Shown: piece after piece, positions 42,635-51,059 of the stretch
How the letters are laid out: each line of letters opens with the position of its first letter
How positions within the stretch are numbered: position 1 is the stretch's first letter
Source of the DNA: Micromonospora narathiwatensis
Lineage (GTDB): Bacteria; Actinomycetota; Actinomycetes; Mycobacteriales; Micromonosporaceae
Direction: 5' to 3'
NCBI RefSeq assembly: GCF_900089605.1
Contig: NZ_LT594324.1
Span: 2,480,001 to 2,544,000 of the forward strand
DNA length: 64,000 nt
The notes under the pieces: generated by a model
The model's input: only the letters and a program-made list of their open reading frames with translations
The model's database searches: none
What the model was told of the DNA's origin: nothing
Translations under genes and position numbers: made by a program

Positions 42635-43246
42635 CTATCGGGCGGTGAGGGCCAGGCCGAGGCCCAGCGCGAGGAAGCTGCCGGCGAAGCCGCGCCGCAG
42701 CAGCGCGGTCAGCCGGGGTCGGGCCAGCACCCGGTGCCGGAGCGTGCCGGCCAGCACACCGAGGCCGGCGAAGGCCACCAACGTGATCAGCATGAAGACC
42801 ACGCCATGCAGCAGCATCCGGCTGGTGGCCGCGGGTGCGTGCGGAGGCACGAACTGCGGCAGGAACGCCACGAAGAACACGGTCACCTTGGGGTTGAGCA
42901 GGTTCGCCAGCACTCCGTCGCGGATCACCCGGGAGGCCGGCCGGGGCGGGCGGGCGTCGTCGAACGGCAGCGGGCCCCGGTCGCGCAGCGCGGACCAGGC
43001 CATCCACAGCAGATACGCCACACCGAGCCAGGTCACCACCCGGAACGCCGGGGTGCCGGCGCGTAGCACGGCGGCCAGGCCGGTGACCGCGGCCGCCAGA
43101 TGCGGCACGAGGCTGATCGTGCAACCGGCGGCGGCGAGGAGTCCGGCGCGCCGGCCCGCGCTGAGCGCGGTGGAGAGCGTGTACACCACCCCGGTGCCCG
43201 GGGTGGCCACCACGACCAGCGTGGTCAGCAGGAAGGCGATGCTCAC
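42635..43246 (-). CDS. LysE/RhtB-family amino acid exporter
   Basis: A 203-residue integral membrane protein with six predicted helices. The family signature TPGTGVVYTLSTALSAGRRAGLLAA is near residues 15-39 (in the usual TPGP position), and NLLNPKVTVFFVAFLPQFV is near 113-131. These exporters release amino acids or homoserine-lactone-like compounds. It is divergent from the MocR regulator with only 29 bp between starts, so the two probably share control. B3/B4 follows in the same operon. Confidence 0.9.
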   Translation of the reverse strand: MSIAFLLTTLVVVATPGTGVVYTLSTALSAGRRAGLLAAAGCTISLVPHLAAAVTGLAAVLRAGTPAFRVVTWLGVAYLLWMAWSALRDRGPLPFDDARPPRPASRVIRDGVLANLLNPKVTVFFVAFLPQFVPPHAPAATSRMLLHGVVFMLITLVAFAGLGVLAGTLRHRVLARPRLTALLRRGFAGSFLALGLGLALTAR

Positions 43247-43263
43247 GCGGTCCAGCCTCCGGC

Positions 43264-43269
43264 CATAAT
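43264..43269 (+). promoter_or_regulatory. -10 box of a leaderless promoter (CATAAT)
   Basis: CATAAT, a near-consensus -10, ends six bases before the GTG at 43276, with no ribosome-binding site. It lies in the 29-bp gap shared with the divergent LysE gene. Confidence 0.6.
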
Positions 43270-43275
43270 GGTCCG

Positions 43276-44751
43276 GTGGACAGGGCCAAACCGTCGCCGG
43301 CCGAGGAGTCCATAACGGCCGGCGCGGATTTCCTGCAACTCGACGTGGGCGAAGCTCCGCCCGGTGGACGCGCCGACTGGCTCGCCGCCCGGCTCCGGGC
43401 GGCCATCGCCGACGGCCGGGTGCCGGTGGGCGCCCGCCTGCCGGCCAGCCGGGTCCTCGCCGCCGAACTGGGCGTCTCCCGGGGCGTGGTGACCGAGGCG
43501 TACCAGCGGCTCACCGAGGACGGTCACGTGCTGGGGCGCGGCCGGGCCGGCACCGTCGTGGTGGCCACGCCCGCCGTGGTGGTCACCCCCGCACCGCGGC
43601 CGCCCGCCCGGACCGAGGTGTTCGCCGGCTCGCCGGGCACCGACGTCTTCGACGCGCTGCGTACCGCCCCGGCGGGGCTCGACCTGACGCCCGGCGTACC
43701 CGATCTGGCGGCCTTCCCCCGCGCGGCCTGGCTGCGCGCGGAACGCGCGGTGCTGCACCGCCTCGCGCCCGCCGCCTTCGGGTACGGCGACCCGACCGGC
43801 GCGCCCGCGCTGCGGCTGGCGGTCGCCACCTGGCTGGCCCGCAACCGGGGCATCCGGGTCGACCCGGCCGAGGTGGTGATCGTCGCCGGGGTGACCCAGG
43901 CGCTCGGCCTGCTCGCCCAGGTGCTGCACGCCGACGGCGTCCACACCGTCGCCGTGGAGGACCCGGGCTCCCTCGGCGTACGCCAGCACCTGCACAACTG
44001 GCGACTCGACACCCCGCCCGTCCCGGTGGACGGGCACGGGCTGCGCGTCGACCGGCTGGTGGCCACCGGTGCCCCGGCGGTGATGCTCACCCCCGCGCAC
44101 CAGTTCCCGACCGGCGTGGTCCTCGACGGCGAGCGGCGTCGCCGGCTGCTGCGTTGGGCGCAGCGTGGTGGCCTGGTCATCGAGGACGACTACGACGCCG
44201 AGCACCGTTACGACCGGCCGCCGGTGCCGGCGTTGCGCGGCATGCTGCCCGAGCGGGTCTGCTACGCCGGCAGCGTCTCCAAGCTGCTCGCCCCGGCACT
44301 GCGTCTCGGCTGGGTCCTGGTGCCGCCCCGGCACCACGCCGCGCTGGTGGCCGCCAAGCGGATGGCCGACCTCGGGAACGCGGCCCTGCCGCAGCTCGTG
44401 CTGGCCGAGCTGATGGACTCCGGCGCGCTGGAACGCCACCTGCGGCTGCTGCGCCGCCGGCACGTACGCCGCCGGGACGCGATGATCCGCGCCATCGGCG
44501 AGCACCTGCCCGGTGCGGTCGTGCACGGCGCCGCCGCCGGCCTGCACCTGCTGGTCACCCTGGACGGCGACGTCGACGACGTCACGCTGGCCGCCGCCGC
44601 GCTGCACCGGGGTGTCAAGGTGCAGCCGCTGTCCTGGCACGGCCAGTTGCCGCAGCCGCCCGGTCTGGTGCTCGGCTACGCCGCCAACCCGGTCGGCGAC
44701 ATCGAACGCGGCGTCGCCGCCGTCGGTGAGGCCCTCCGCGAGCTGCGCTGA
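43276..44751 (+). CDS. MocR/PdxR-type regulator (GntR winged helix fused to aminotransferase fold)
   Basis: A 491-residue chimeric regulator. Residues 25-95 form a GntR winged helix (RLPASRVLAAELGVSRGVVT). The remainder is a fold-type I aminotransferase domain that binds PLP: FGYGDPTGAPALRLAVATWL near 170, EDPGSLGVRQHL, IEDDYDAEHRY and YAGSVSKLLAPALRLGW with the PLP lysine in SVSK. MocR proteins sense PLP or amino-compound adducts. Divergence from a LysE exporter suggests it controls amino acid export (inference). Confidence 0.9.
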   Translation: MDRAKPSPAEESITAGADFLQLDVGEAPPGGRADWLAARLRAAIADGRVPVGARLPASRVLAAELGVSRGVVTEAYQRLTEDGHVLGRGRAGTVVVATPAVVVTPAPRPPARTEVFAGSPGTDVFDALRTAPAGLDLTPGVPDLAAFPRAAWLRAERAVLHRLAPAAFGYGDPTGAPALRLAVATWLARNRGIRVDPAEVVIVAGVTQALGLLAQVLHADGVHTVAVEDPGSLGVRQHLHNWRLDTPPVPVDGHGLRVDRLVATGAPAVMLTPAHQFPTGVVLDGERRRRLLRWAQRGGLVIEDDYDAEHRYDRPPVPALRGMLPERVCYAGSVSKLLAPALRLGWVLVPPRHHAALVAAKRMADLGNAALPQLVLAELMDSGALERHLRLLRRRHVRRRDAMIRAIGEHLPGAVVHGAAAGLHLLVTLDGDVDDVTLAAAALHRGVKVQPLSWHGQLPQPPGLVLGYAANPVGDIERGVAAVGEALRELR

Positions 44752-44798
44752 CGCCGTCGGGGTGGCGGCGTTGACCAAGAGGTGTGCGAACTTATTGA

Positions 44799-45797
44799 TC
44801 AACGGGGCTGGGGCAGGCCAGGGAGGGGCGGGCGGTAGAGGGCGGCGAGGGCGGCGGCGGTGCCGGCGAGACGGTCGCGCAGCGCGGCGGGGGAGAGGAC
44901 CTCCACCTCGGCGCCGAGCCGCAGCAGCTCGCCGTGGGCGTGGGTGAGCGACTCGATCGGGATGACGGCGTGCACCCACCCGGCCTGGTCCGGTGGACCG
45001 GCGGTGGCGTCCAACGCCGCAACCACCGGGTCGCTCGCGATCTCCCGTAGCCGTTCCCGGCCGCGCGGGGAGAGCCGTACGGTCGCCTCGTCCCGGTGCA
45101 GCCGGGCCCGGAAGTCCACCACGTGCGCCCGCCACCAGCCGGGCAGGTCGAACTCGGGCCGGTCGAACGGCTCGTCGAGCGGGGTCAGGTCGAGGATCTG
45201 GTTGACCCGGTAGGTGACCGGTTCGGCCCGGTCCGGCCGGGCCGCCACCACGTACCACCGGCCGCCCTTGAGCACCAGGCCGTACGGTTCCAGGACCCGG
45301 GTCACCTCGCCGGTCCAGCTCCGGTAGCGGACCCGGATCCGGTGCTGCCGCCACACCGCCTCCGCCGTCGGCGCGAGGTACGGCGACGGGTCGCCGTCGG
45401 AGTACCAGCCGGGGGTGTCCAGGTGGAACCGCTGTTCCAGCCGGGCGGCCCGGTCGGCGAGCGGCGGCGGCAGCGCGGCCCGCAGCTTGAGCTGGACGGT
45501 GGCCACGACCGACTGGTAGCCCAGCTCGGCGGCCGGCCCCGGCAGCCCGGCGAAGAGCAGCCGATCGGCCTCCTCGGCGGTGAGCCCGGTCAGCCGGGTC
45601 CGCCAGCCGTCGACGAGCTGGTAGCCGCCGGCGTGGCCGGCCTCGCCGTACAGCGGGATGCCGGCGGCGTGCAGCGACTCGACGTCCCGGTAGATGGTGC
45701 GTACCGACACCTCCAGGCGGCGTGCCAGCTCGGTGGCGGTGAGCCGGCCGTGGGCCTGGAGCAGCAGCAGGATCGACAGGAGGCGACTGGCCCGCAT
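44799..45797 (-). CDS. YafY-type transcriptional regulator with WYL domain
   Basis: A 332-residue regulator. An N-terminal HTH_11 winged helix ([40 protein letters not shown]) precedes a WYL ligand-binding domain near residues 140-210 ([34 protein letters not shown]) and a WCX C-terminal region. WYL domains bind nucleic acid or nucleotide-like ligands. ATG 45797 is chosen over the longer frame because [10 protein letters not shown] is the family start. It is divergent from the next gene over 44 bp that hold a clear palindrome, its probable operator. Confidence 0.9.
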   Translation of the reverse strand: MRASRLLSILLLLQAHGRLTATELARRLEVSVRTIYRDVESLHAAGIPLYGEAGHAGGYQLVDGWRTRLTGLTAEEADRLLFAGLPGPAAELGYQSVVATVQLKLRAALPPPLADRAARLEQRFHLDTPGWYSDGDPSPYLAPTAEAVWRQHRIRVRYRSWTGEVTRVLEPYGLVLKGGRWYVVAARPDRAEPVTYRVNQILDLTPLDEPFDRPEFDLPGWWRAHVVDFRARLHRDEATVRLSPRGRERLREIASDPVVAALDATAGPPDQAGWVHAVIPIESLTHAHGELLRLGAEVEVLSPAALRDRLAGTAAALAALYRPPLPGLPQPR

Positions 45798-45801
45798 TCC
45801 A

Positions 45802-45818
45802 CTGACACTAGCTGTCAG
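45802..45818. promoter_or_regulatory. Operator for the WYL regulator (CTGACA-N5-TGTCAG)
   Basis: A perfect inverted repeat with 6-bp arms and a five-base spacer lies five bases upstream of the regulator's ATG. It overlaps the expected -35 region of the divergent leaderless promoter (TACCGT at 45830-45835). The position suggests that the regulator represses itself and its neighbour. Confidence 0.6.
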
Positions 45819-45829
45819 GGGAATGTCCC

Positions 45830-45835
45830 TACCGT
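45830..45835 (+). promoter_or_regulatory. -10 box of a leaderless promoter (TACCGT)
   Basis: TACCGT ends six bases before the ATG at 45842, with no ribosome-binding site. The WYL operator lies where the -35 element should be. Confidence 0.45.
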
Positions 45836-45841
45836 GCGGGC

Positions 45842-46318
45842 ATGGCATTCCACGACAAGGAGCTGACCGTGCCGGGGACCGTCGAGGTCGCCGGCTGGCA
45901 CGTCAAGCGCTACCACATCGACCAGCCGGACCGCCGCCTCGAACCGGAGGTGGTCGAGTCCGCGTACGCCCACCTGCCGAAGCTTTTGCCCGAGCCGGAC
46001 GGGACGACGCCGCCGGCGAGCTGGGTGGTGCTGCACCGGGGCGCGGACACCGGCGCGTACCTGCTGGCGTACACCTGGTTCTGGGACAACGTGGTGGAGT
46101 GCCGGATCGCGATCGCCGGTCAGCCGGCGCTGGACTGCCCGGACGACGACCCCACGCACTTCGTCCCGCTGGACCGGCCCGGGGCGGGCTGCGTCTGGGA
46201 ACTGGGCGTGCTGGAGCACGAGCGCGCCGCCTGGGTACGCCACCTGCTCGCCCCCGACGAGCCCGACCTGGCCGGCTACCTGGCCGACACCCGCGCCGCC
46301 GGGCCGGTGGGCCACTGA
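45842..46318 (+). CDS. Conserved hypothetical protein next to WYL regulator
   Basis: A 158-residue soluble protein I cannot place in a named family. It has a beta-rich N-terminus ([20 protein letters not shown]), [23 protein letters not shown] in the middle, and an acidic C-terminal half ([17 protein letters not shown]). There are no signal or membrane segments. Its promoter overlaps the WYL operator, so it is the likely target of that regulator. The stop shares its last base with the start of the next gene (TGATG), so the two are translationally coupled. Confidence 0.72.
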   Translation: MAFHDKELTVPGTVEVAGWHVKRYHIDQPDRRLEPEVVESAYAHLPKLLPEPDGTTPPASWVVLHRGADTGAYLLAYTWFWDNVVECRIAIAGQPALDCPDDDPTHFVPLDRPGAGCVWELGVLEHERAAWVRHLLAPDEPDLAGYLADTRAAGPVGH

Positions 46319-46773
46319 TGGGCGACTTCGACTTCTTCATCGGCACCTGGGACGTGGCCAACCGGCGGCTGACGAAGCGGCACGTCGGTAGCGACGACTG
46401 GGACGAGTTCCCCGGCATCTCGGTGGCGCACTCGTTCTTCGACGGCGCGGGCAGCTTCGACGAGATCCGCTTTCCGACCCGCGGCTTCTCCGGGTCCACG
46501 GTGCGGATCCTCGACGCGGAGACCGGGCTCTGGTCGATCTACTGGATGAACAGTCGCCGGGGCGTCCTGGAACTGCCGCCGGTGGTGGGTCGGTTCGTCG
46601 ACGGTGTCGGCACCTTCTACGCCGACGACACCGACGAGGGGCGGCCGGTCCGCTGCCGGTTCATCTGGTCCGGCATCACCCCGACCTCGTGCCGGTGGGA
46701 ACAGGCGTTCTCCGTCGACGGTGAGCGCACCTGGGAGACGAACTGGATCATGGATTTCACGCGGGCCGGCTGA
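46318..46773 (+). CDS. DUF1579-like lipocalin-type hypothetical protein
   Basis: A 151-residue protein beginning [18 protein letters not shown], an opening typical of DUF1579/THAP4-like beta-barrel proteins that describe a mass or shape in the form F-x-G-x-W. Further barrel strands are STVRILDAETGLWSIYW, RFVDGVGTFYADD, RCRFIWSGITPTSCRWEQAF and the closing TNWIMDFTR. These folds bind small hydrophobic or heme-like ligands in some relatives; the ligand here is unknown. ATG 46318 overlaps the previous stop, forming a two-gene operon under the WYL-controlled promoter. Confidence 0.75.
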   Translation: MGDFDFFIGTWDVANRRLTKRHVGSDDWDEFPGISVAHSFFDGAGSFDEIRFPTRGFSGSTVRILDAETGLWSIYWMNSRRGVLELPPVVGRFVDGVGTFYADDTDEGRPVRCRFIWSGITPTSCRWEQAFSVDGERTWETNWIMDFTRAG

Positions 46774-46867
46774 TCGGTCGCGCCACCGTCGCCGATCGCG
46801 CGGCCCGTTCGCCGGCCGCGCGTCGGCGCGGTACTGTCCGGTCACCCCGCCCGAACCGGAGACCGCC

Positions 46868-48379
46868 ATGGCCGACCACGTCGACGTCCTCATCGTGGGT
46901 GCCGGGCTCTCCGGCGTCGGCGCCGCCGCCCAGCTACGGACCCGCTGCCCGGGCAAGACCTACGCGGTGTTGGAGGCGCGGGCCGCCGTCGGCGGCACCT
47001 GGGACCTGTTCCGCTACCCCGGCATCCGCTCCGACTCGGACATGTTCACCCTCGGCTACGCGTTCAAGCCGTGGACCGACCCGAAGGCGATCGCCGACGG
47101 CGACTCCATCCGGGCGTACGTGCGGGAGACCGCCCGCGAGTACGACGTCGAGCGGCACATCCGCTTCCACCACCGGGTGGTCCGCGCCGAGTGGGACAGT
47201 GCCACCGCCCGCTGGACGGTCCACGCCCACCGCGCCGACACCGGCGAGGACGTCGTCCTCACCTGCGGGTTCCTGTTCACCTGCGCCGGCTACTACCGCT
47301 ACGACGAGGGCTACACCCCCGAGTTCCCGGGCGTCGACCGGTACGCCGGCCGGCTGGTGCACCCGCAGCACTGGCCGGCGGACCTCGACTGGACCGGCAA
47401 GCGGGTGGTGGTGATCGGCAGCGGCGCCACCGCGGTCACCCTGGTCCCGGCGATGGCCGAGCGGGCCGGCCACGTCACCATGCTCCAGCGCTCACCCACG
47501 TACGTCGTCGCGCTGCCCTCGCGCGACCGGCTCGCCGACGCGCTGCGGCGCCGGCTGCCCGCGAAGGCCGCGTACCCGGTGGTGCGTTGGCGGAACGTGC
47601 TGCTCGGGGTGGCCAACTTCCAGCTCAGCCGGCGTGCCCCGGGCCTGGTGAAGCGGTTCCTGCGTCGGGCCGCCCGGGGCCGGCTGCCGGTCGGGTACGA
47701 CATCGACCGGCACTTCTCGCCCCGTTACCACCCCTGGGACCAGCGGCTCTGCGTCGTCCCCGACGGCGACCTCTTCACCGCGGTCAGCGACGGGCGGGCC
47801 TCGGTGGTCACCGACACCATCGACACCTTCACCGAGCGGGGCATCCGGCTCGGCTCCGGCGCGGAACTGCCCGCCGACGTCGTCGTCACCGCCACCGGCC
47901 TCAACCTGCTCGCCCTCGGCGGCATGTCCCTCGCCGTGGACGGCGCGGAGGTGGACCTGGCCGGCACGGTCGCCTACAAGGGCATGATGCTCTCCGGCGT
48001 GCCGAACTTCGCCCTGACCATCGGCTACACCAACGCCTCCTGGACCCTCAAGGCCGACCTGGTCGCCACGTACGTCTGCCGGCTGCTGCGCCACCTCGAC
48101 GCCACCGGCCAGCAGATCGTCACCCCGCTCGCCCCTGACTCCGGCGAGCTGGCGCCGCTCATCGACCTGAAGTCCGGGTACGTGCTGCGCGCCGTCGACC
48201 GGCTCCCGAAGCAGGGGCCGAAGGCGCCCTGGCGGCTGCACCAGAACTACCCCCTGGACGTGCTGCTGATGCGGCACGGCCGGCTCACCGACGAGGGGGT
48301 GCGCTTCTCCCGGGCCGGCGCGCCCGCCTCCGCCGGTGCCGATGCCGATGCCGCGCGGCCCACCGCACCCATCGCCTGA
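46868..48379 (+). CDS. Flavin-containing monooxygenase, Baeyer-Villiger type
   Basis: A 503-residue FAD/NADPH monooxygenase. The FAD Rossmann motif is VLIVGAGLSGVGAAAQL near residue 8 and the NADPH motif VVVIGSGATAVTLVP near 179. Between them, GTWDLFRYPGIRSDSDMFTL is typical of the EtaA/MymA group of Baeyer-Villiger enzymes, and a CAGYYRYDEGY segment precedes FPGVDRYAGRLVHPQHW, the BVMO/FMO fingerprint region. It would turn ketones into esters. An SDR and an alpha/beta hydrolase follow in the same direction, forming an apparent catabolic trio. Confidence 0.9.
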   Translation: MADHVDVLIVGAGLSGVGAAAQLRTRCPGKTYAVLEARAAVGGTWDLFRYPGIRSDSDMFTLGYAFKPWTDPKAIADGDSIRAYVRETAREYDVERHIRFHHRVVRAEWDSATARWTVHAHRADTGEDVVLTCGFLFTCAGYYRYDEGYTPEFPGVDRYAGRLVHPQHWPADLDWTGKRVVVIGSGATAVTLVPAMAERAGHVTMLQRSPTYVVALPSRDRLADALRRRLPAKAAYPVVRWRNVLLGVANFQLSRRAPGLVKRFLRRAARGRLPVGYDIDRHFSPRYHPWDQRLCVVPDGDLFTAVSDGRASVVTDTIDTFTERGIRLGSGAELPADVVVTATGLNLLALGGMSLAVDGAEVDLAGTVAYKGMMLSGVPNFALTIGYTNASWTLKADLVATYVCRLLRHLDATGQQIVTPLAPDSGELAPLIDLKSGYVLRAVDRLPKQGPKAPWRLHQNYPLDVLLMRHGRLTDEGVRFSRAGAPASAGADADAARPTAPIA

Positions 48380-48398
48380 CCGAGAGGAGCACTTCCGG

Positions 48399-49283
48399 AT
48401 GCGTGACTTCGTCTTCCCCGGCGGCACCGCGGTGGTGACCGGCGCGGCCAGCGGCATCGGCGAGGCCCTCGCGTACGGGCTGGCCCGTCGCGGCGCCGAC
48501 CTGGTCCTGCTGGACCGGGACGCCGAACGCCTCGACGCGGTGGCCGCCGCGATCCGCGTCGCCCACCCCGACCGACGCATCGACACCCACCTGGTCGACC
48601 TCGCCGACGCCGACGCCACCGACCGGGCGGCCACCGAGCTGCGCCGACGGCATCCCCGGATCCGGCTGCTGGTCAACAACGCCGGGGTGGCGCTGGGCGG
48701 CCGGTTCGACCAGGTGACCCTGGACGAGTTCCTCTGGGTTATCGAGATCAACTTCCGGTCCGTGGTCCGGCTGACCCACGCCCTGCTGCCCGCGCTCAAG
48801 GCCGAGCCGGGCGCCCACCTGGTCAACATCTCCAGCCTGTTCGGGCTGATCGCGCCCGCGGGGCAGACCGCGTACTCGGCCAGCAAGTTCGCCGTCCGGG
48901 GCTTCACCGAGGCGCTGCGGCACGAACTGGTCGACGACGGCGTCGGGGTCACCTCGGTGCATCCCGGCGGCATCCGGACCCGGATCGCCGCCAGCGCGCG
49001 GGTGGGCAGCGGCGTCCCCCGCGAGGAGTTCGAGGCCGGCCGCCAGCAGTTCGAGAAGCTGCTCTCCATCGACCCCGCGAAGGCCGCCGAGGTGATCCTG
49101 CGCGGCGTCCGCCGTCGCCGGGGGCGGGTGCTGATCGGCTGGTCGGCCAAGCTGCCCGACCTGCTGGTCCGGCTCGCCCCCGCCTCGTACGGGAGGATCC
49201 TGGCGCTGGGGACCCGCGTCCGGATGCCGGCGGGCCGGACCGCTCCGGAGCCCGTCGCGCCCGGTCCGGAGCGGTCGGCGTGA
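48399..49283 (+). CDS. Short-chain dehydrogenase/reductase in the monooxygenase cluster
   Basis: A 294-residue SDR. TGAASGIG is at residues 15-22, VNNAG near 94, the Ser in NISSLFG, and the catalytic YSASK near 159-163. The long C-terminal tail (after PGGIRTRIAAS) with a region rich in Arg and Pro resembles SDRs beside EtaA-type monooxygenases in mycobacteria. It probably oxidises an alcohol to the ketone used by the monooxygenase, or the reverse (inference). ATG 48399 has GAGAGGAG upstream. Its stop overlaps the hydrolase start. Confidence 0.88.
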   Translation: MRDFVFPGGTAVVTGAASGIGEALAYGLARRGADLVLLDRDAERLDAVAAAIRVAHPDRRIDTHLVDLADADATDRAATELRRRHPRIRLLVNNAGVALGGRFDQVTLDEFLWVIEINFRSVVRLTHALLPALKAEPGAHLVNISSLFGLIAPAGQTAYSASKFAVRGFTEALRHELVDDGVGVTSVHPGGIRTRIAASARVGSGVPREEFEAGRQQFEKLLSIDPAKAAEVILRGVRRRRGRVLIGWSAKLPDLLVRLAPASYGRILALGTRVRMPAGRTAPEPVAPGPERSA

Positions 49284-50134
49284 CCGTCGCCCCGCCGCCG
49301 GCCGACGAGCTGACCGTCGCCGGCCGGCGGGTCCGCTGCCGGATCGCCGGCGACGGCCCGCCGGTGGTGCTGTTGCACGGCATCGGCCGTACCCTCGACG
49401 ACTTCACCGCCCAGCACGCGCTGCTGTCCCGCGACCACCGGGTGGTCAGCGTCGACCTGCCCGGTCACGGCGGCAGCGCGCCGCTGGACCCGCCGCACAC
49501 CCTCCCGGCCCTGGCCGCAGCCGTCGCGCAGACCCTGGACGCCGCCGGGATCACCGGCCCGGCGCACCTGGTCGGCAACTCCCTCGGCGGCGCGGTGGCG
49601 ATGCGGCTCGCCGCCGACGACCCGACCCGCGCGGCGAGCCTGGTGCTGGTCAACAGCGCCGGCTTCGGCCGGGAGGTCACCGTCGCGCTGCGGCTGCTCG
49701 CGCTGCGCCCGCTGGGCCGGCTGCTGCTGCGCCCACACCCGGCGATCGCCCGCCGCACCGAGCGGGCCATCTTCCACGACCCGGCGTACGTCACCGAGGA
49801 GCGCGTCGCCGCCGCTCTCGCCGTGGCCCGGCAGCCGCACGCCGCCCGGGTGATGCTGGAACTGGTCGGCAGCCTGGGCACCTGGCGGGGGGTACGGCCG
49901 CAGTGGCGGCAGGAGTTGCTCACCGCGGTGGCCGCACTGGACCTGCCCACGCTGGTCGTCTGGGGCGACCGGGACCTGATCCTGCCGGCCGGTCACCTGG
50001 CCAACGCCCGCGCCCGGCTGCCGAAGGCCCGCAGTCACCTGTTCCAGGACACCGGGCACATGCCGCAGATCGAGCGGGCCGCGGCGTTCCACGCGCTGGT
50101 CACGCAGTTCTGGTCGCGCCACGCGCCCGGATAG
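49280..50134 (+). CDS. Alpha/beta-hydrolase in the monooxygenase cluster
   Basis: A 284-residue alpha/beta-hydrolase. The oxyanion segment is VVLLHGIGRTLDDF near residue 30, the nucleophile elbow GNSLGG near 99-104, the acid in VWGDRDLILPA and the catalytic His in GHMPQIERAAAFHALV. GTG 49280 overlaps the SDR stop by four bases. It would hydrolyse the ester made by the Baeyer-Villiger enzyme, completing alcohol-to-acid conversion. It converges on the inositol-phosphatase-like gene with 12 bp between stops. Confidence 0.88.
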   Translation: MTVAPPPADELTVAGRRVRCRIAGDGPPVVLLHGIGRTLDDFTAQHALLSRDHRVVSVDLPGHGGSAPLDPPHTLPALAAAVAQTLDAAGITGPAHLVGNSLGGAVAMRLAADDPTRAASLVLVNSAGFGREVTVALRLLALRPLGRLLLRPHPAIARRTERAIFHDPAYVTEERVAAALAVARQPHAARVMLELVGSLGTWRGVRPQWRQELLTAVAALDLPTLVVWGDRDLILPAGHLANARARLPKARSHLFQDTGHMPQIERAAAFHALVTQFWSRHAPG

Positions 50135-50146
50135 CGGGGCCCGACC

Positions 50147-50941
50147 TCATCCCGCGAACTGTTCCTTGACGAGGGCCAGCAGGGCGCGGTGCGTGTCGTG
50201 GTCCGCGGCCACCAGCAGTCCGCCCGCGCCGGTGTGCAGCGGCTGACCGTGAATGCCGGTCACCACGCACCCGGCGGCCCGGCACAGGGCGATCCCGGCG
50301 GCGAAGTGCACGCTGTCCCGCAGGTGACCGTCGGTCACGTACGCCGCGCGCCGGCCGGCGGCGACCCAGGCCAGCGCCAGGGTCGTGGAGACCACCCGTG
50401 GCCGGAACCGCGCCACGAACTCCGGGTGCCCGAGCAACCGTACGGCCCGGAACGCGGGATCGTTCGGAAACGGCGGGTCGAGGTTGACGTCCACCAGCCC
50501 TGACTCGGCGGACGGGGTGAGCGGTTCGTCCACTCCGTCGCGGCGGACCCGGGCCGGGCCGCCGTCGGTCCGGAACACCTCCCCGGCGAACGGATCGGCC
50601 ACGGCGGCCACCGTCGTGTCGGTGCCGGTGCGCAGGGCCACGTTCACCGCGACCAGCGGCATCCGTGCCGCGTAGTTCAGGGTGCCGCACAGCGGATCGA
50701 CCAGCCAGGTGCGTTCGGCTGCGGGCCCGGTGTGTCCGCTCTCCTCCCCGAGCACCGCGTCGTCCGGCCGGGCGGCCCGGATGACGTCGAGGATCGCCTG
50801 TTCCGCCTCGATGTCGGCGGCGGTGGCGAAGTCGCCTCCGGACTTGGGCACGCGCGCCAGCGTCGCCCCGTACCGGGAACGCACGACGGCGGCGCCGGCC
50901 TCCGCCGCCGCCACCGCCACGTCGGAATCCATGATCAGCAT
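50147..50941 (-). CDS. Inositol monophosphatase-family protein with altered metal motif
   Basis: A 264-residue protein of the IMPase/CysQ superfamily. The first metal motif has the EESG loop (VLGEESGHTG), and the DPxDGTxN motif reads WLVDPLCGTLNYAARMP, so the second Asp is Cys. The C-terminal WDxAAG equivalent is LRDSVHFAAGIALCRAAG. Loss of one ligand may change metal use or abolish phosphatase activity. ATG 50941 is supported by TATCCT six bases upstream (leaderless). It is divergent from the CapA-like gene by about 120 bp. Confidence 0.83.
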   Translation of the reverse strand: MLIMDSDVAVAAAEAGAAVVRSRYGATLARVPKSGGDFATAADIEAEQAILDVIRAARPDDAVLGEESGHTGPAAERTWLVDPLCGTLNYAARMPLVAVNVALRTGTDTTVAAVADPFAGEVFRTDGGPARVRRDGVDEPLTPSAESGLVDVNLDPPFPNDPAFRAVRLLGHPEFVARFRPRVVSTTLALAWVAAGRRAAYVTDGHLRDSVHFAAGIALCRAAGCVVTGIHGQPLHTGAGGLLVAADHDTHRALLALVKEQFAG

Positions 50942-50947
50942 TCGGGC

Positions 50948-50953
50948 AGGATA
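50948..50953 (-). promoter_or_regulatory. -10 box of a leaderless promoter (TATCCT)
   Basis: On the minus strand TATCCT is followed by six bases and then the ATG at 50941, which selects this start over the ATG at 50932. Confidence 0.5.
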
Positions 50954-51059
50954 GAACTGCCGGGCTCCGACGGGTGCCCGCCGCGGGTCGCCCTCGCCGT
51001 CCGCCCGGCTTCGCCCGTCCACGAGGTGCGCGAACGGTGGAGGCGGGAACACGACGGGC

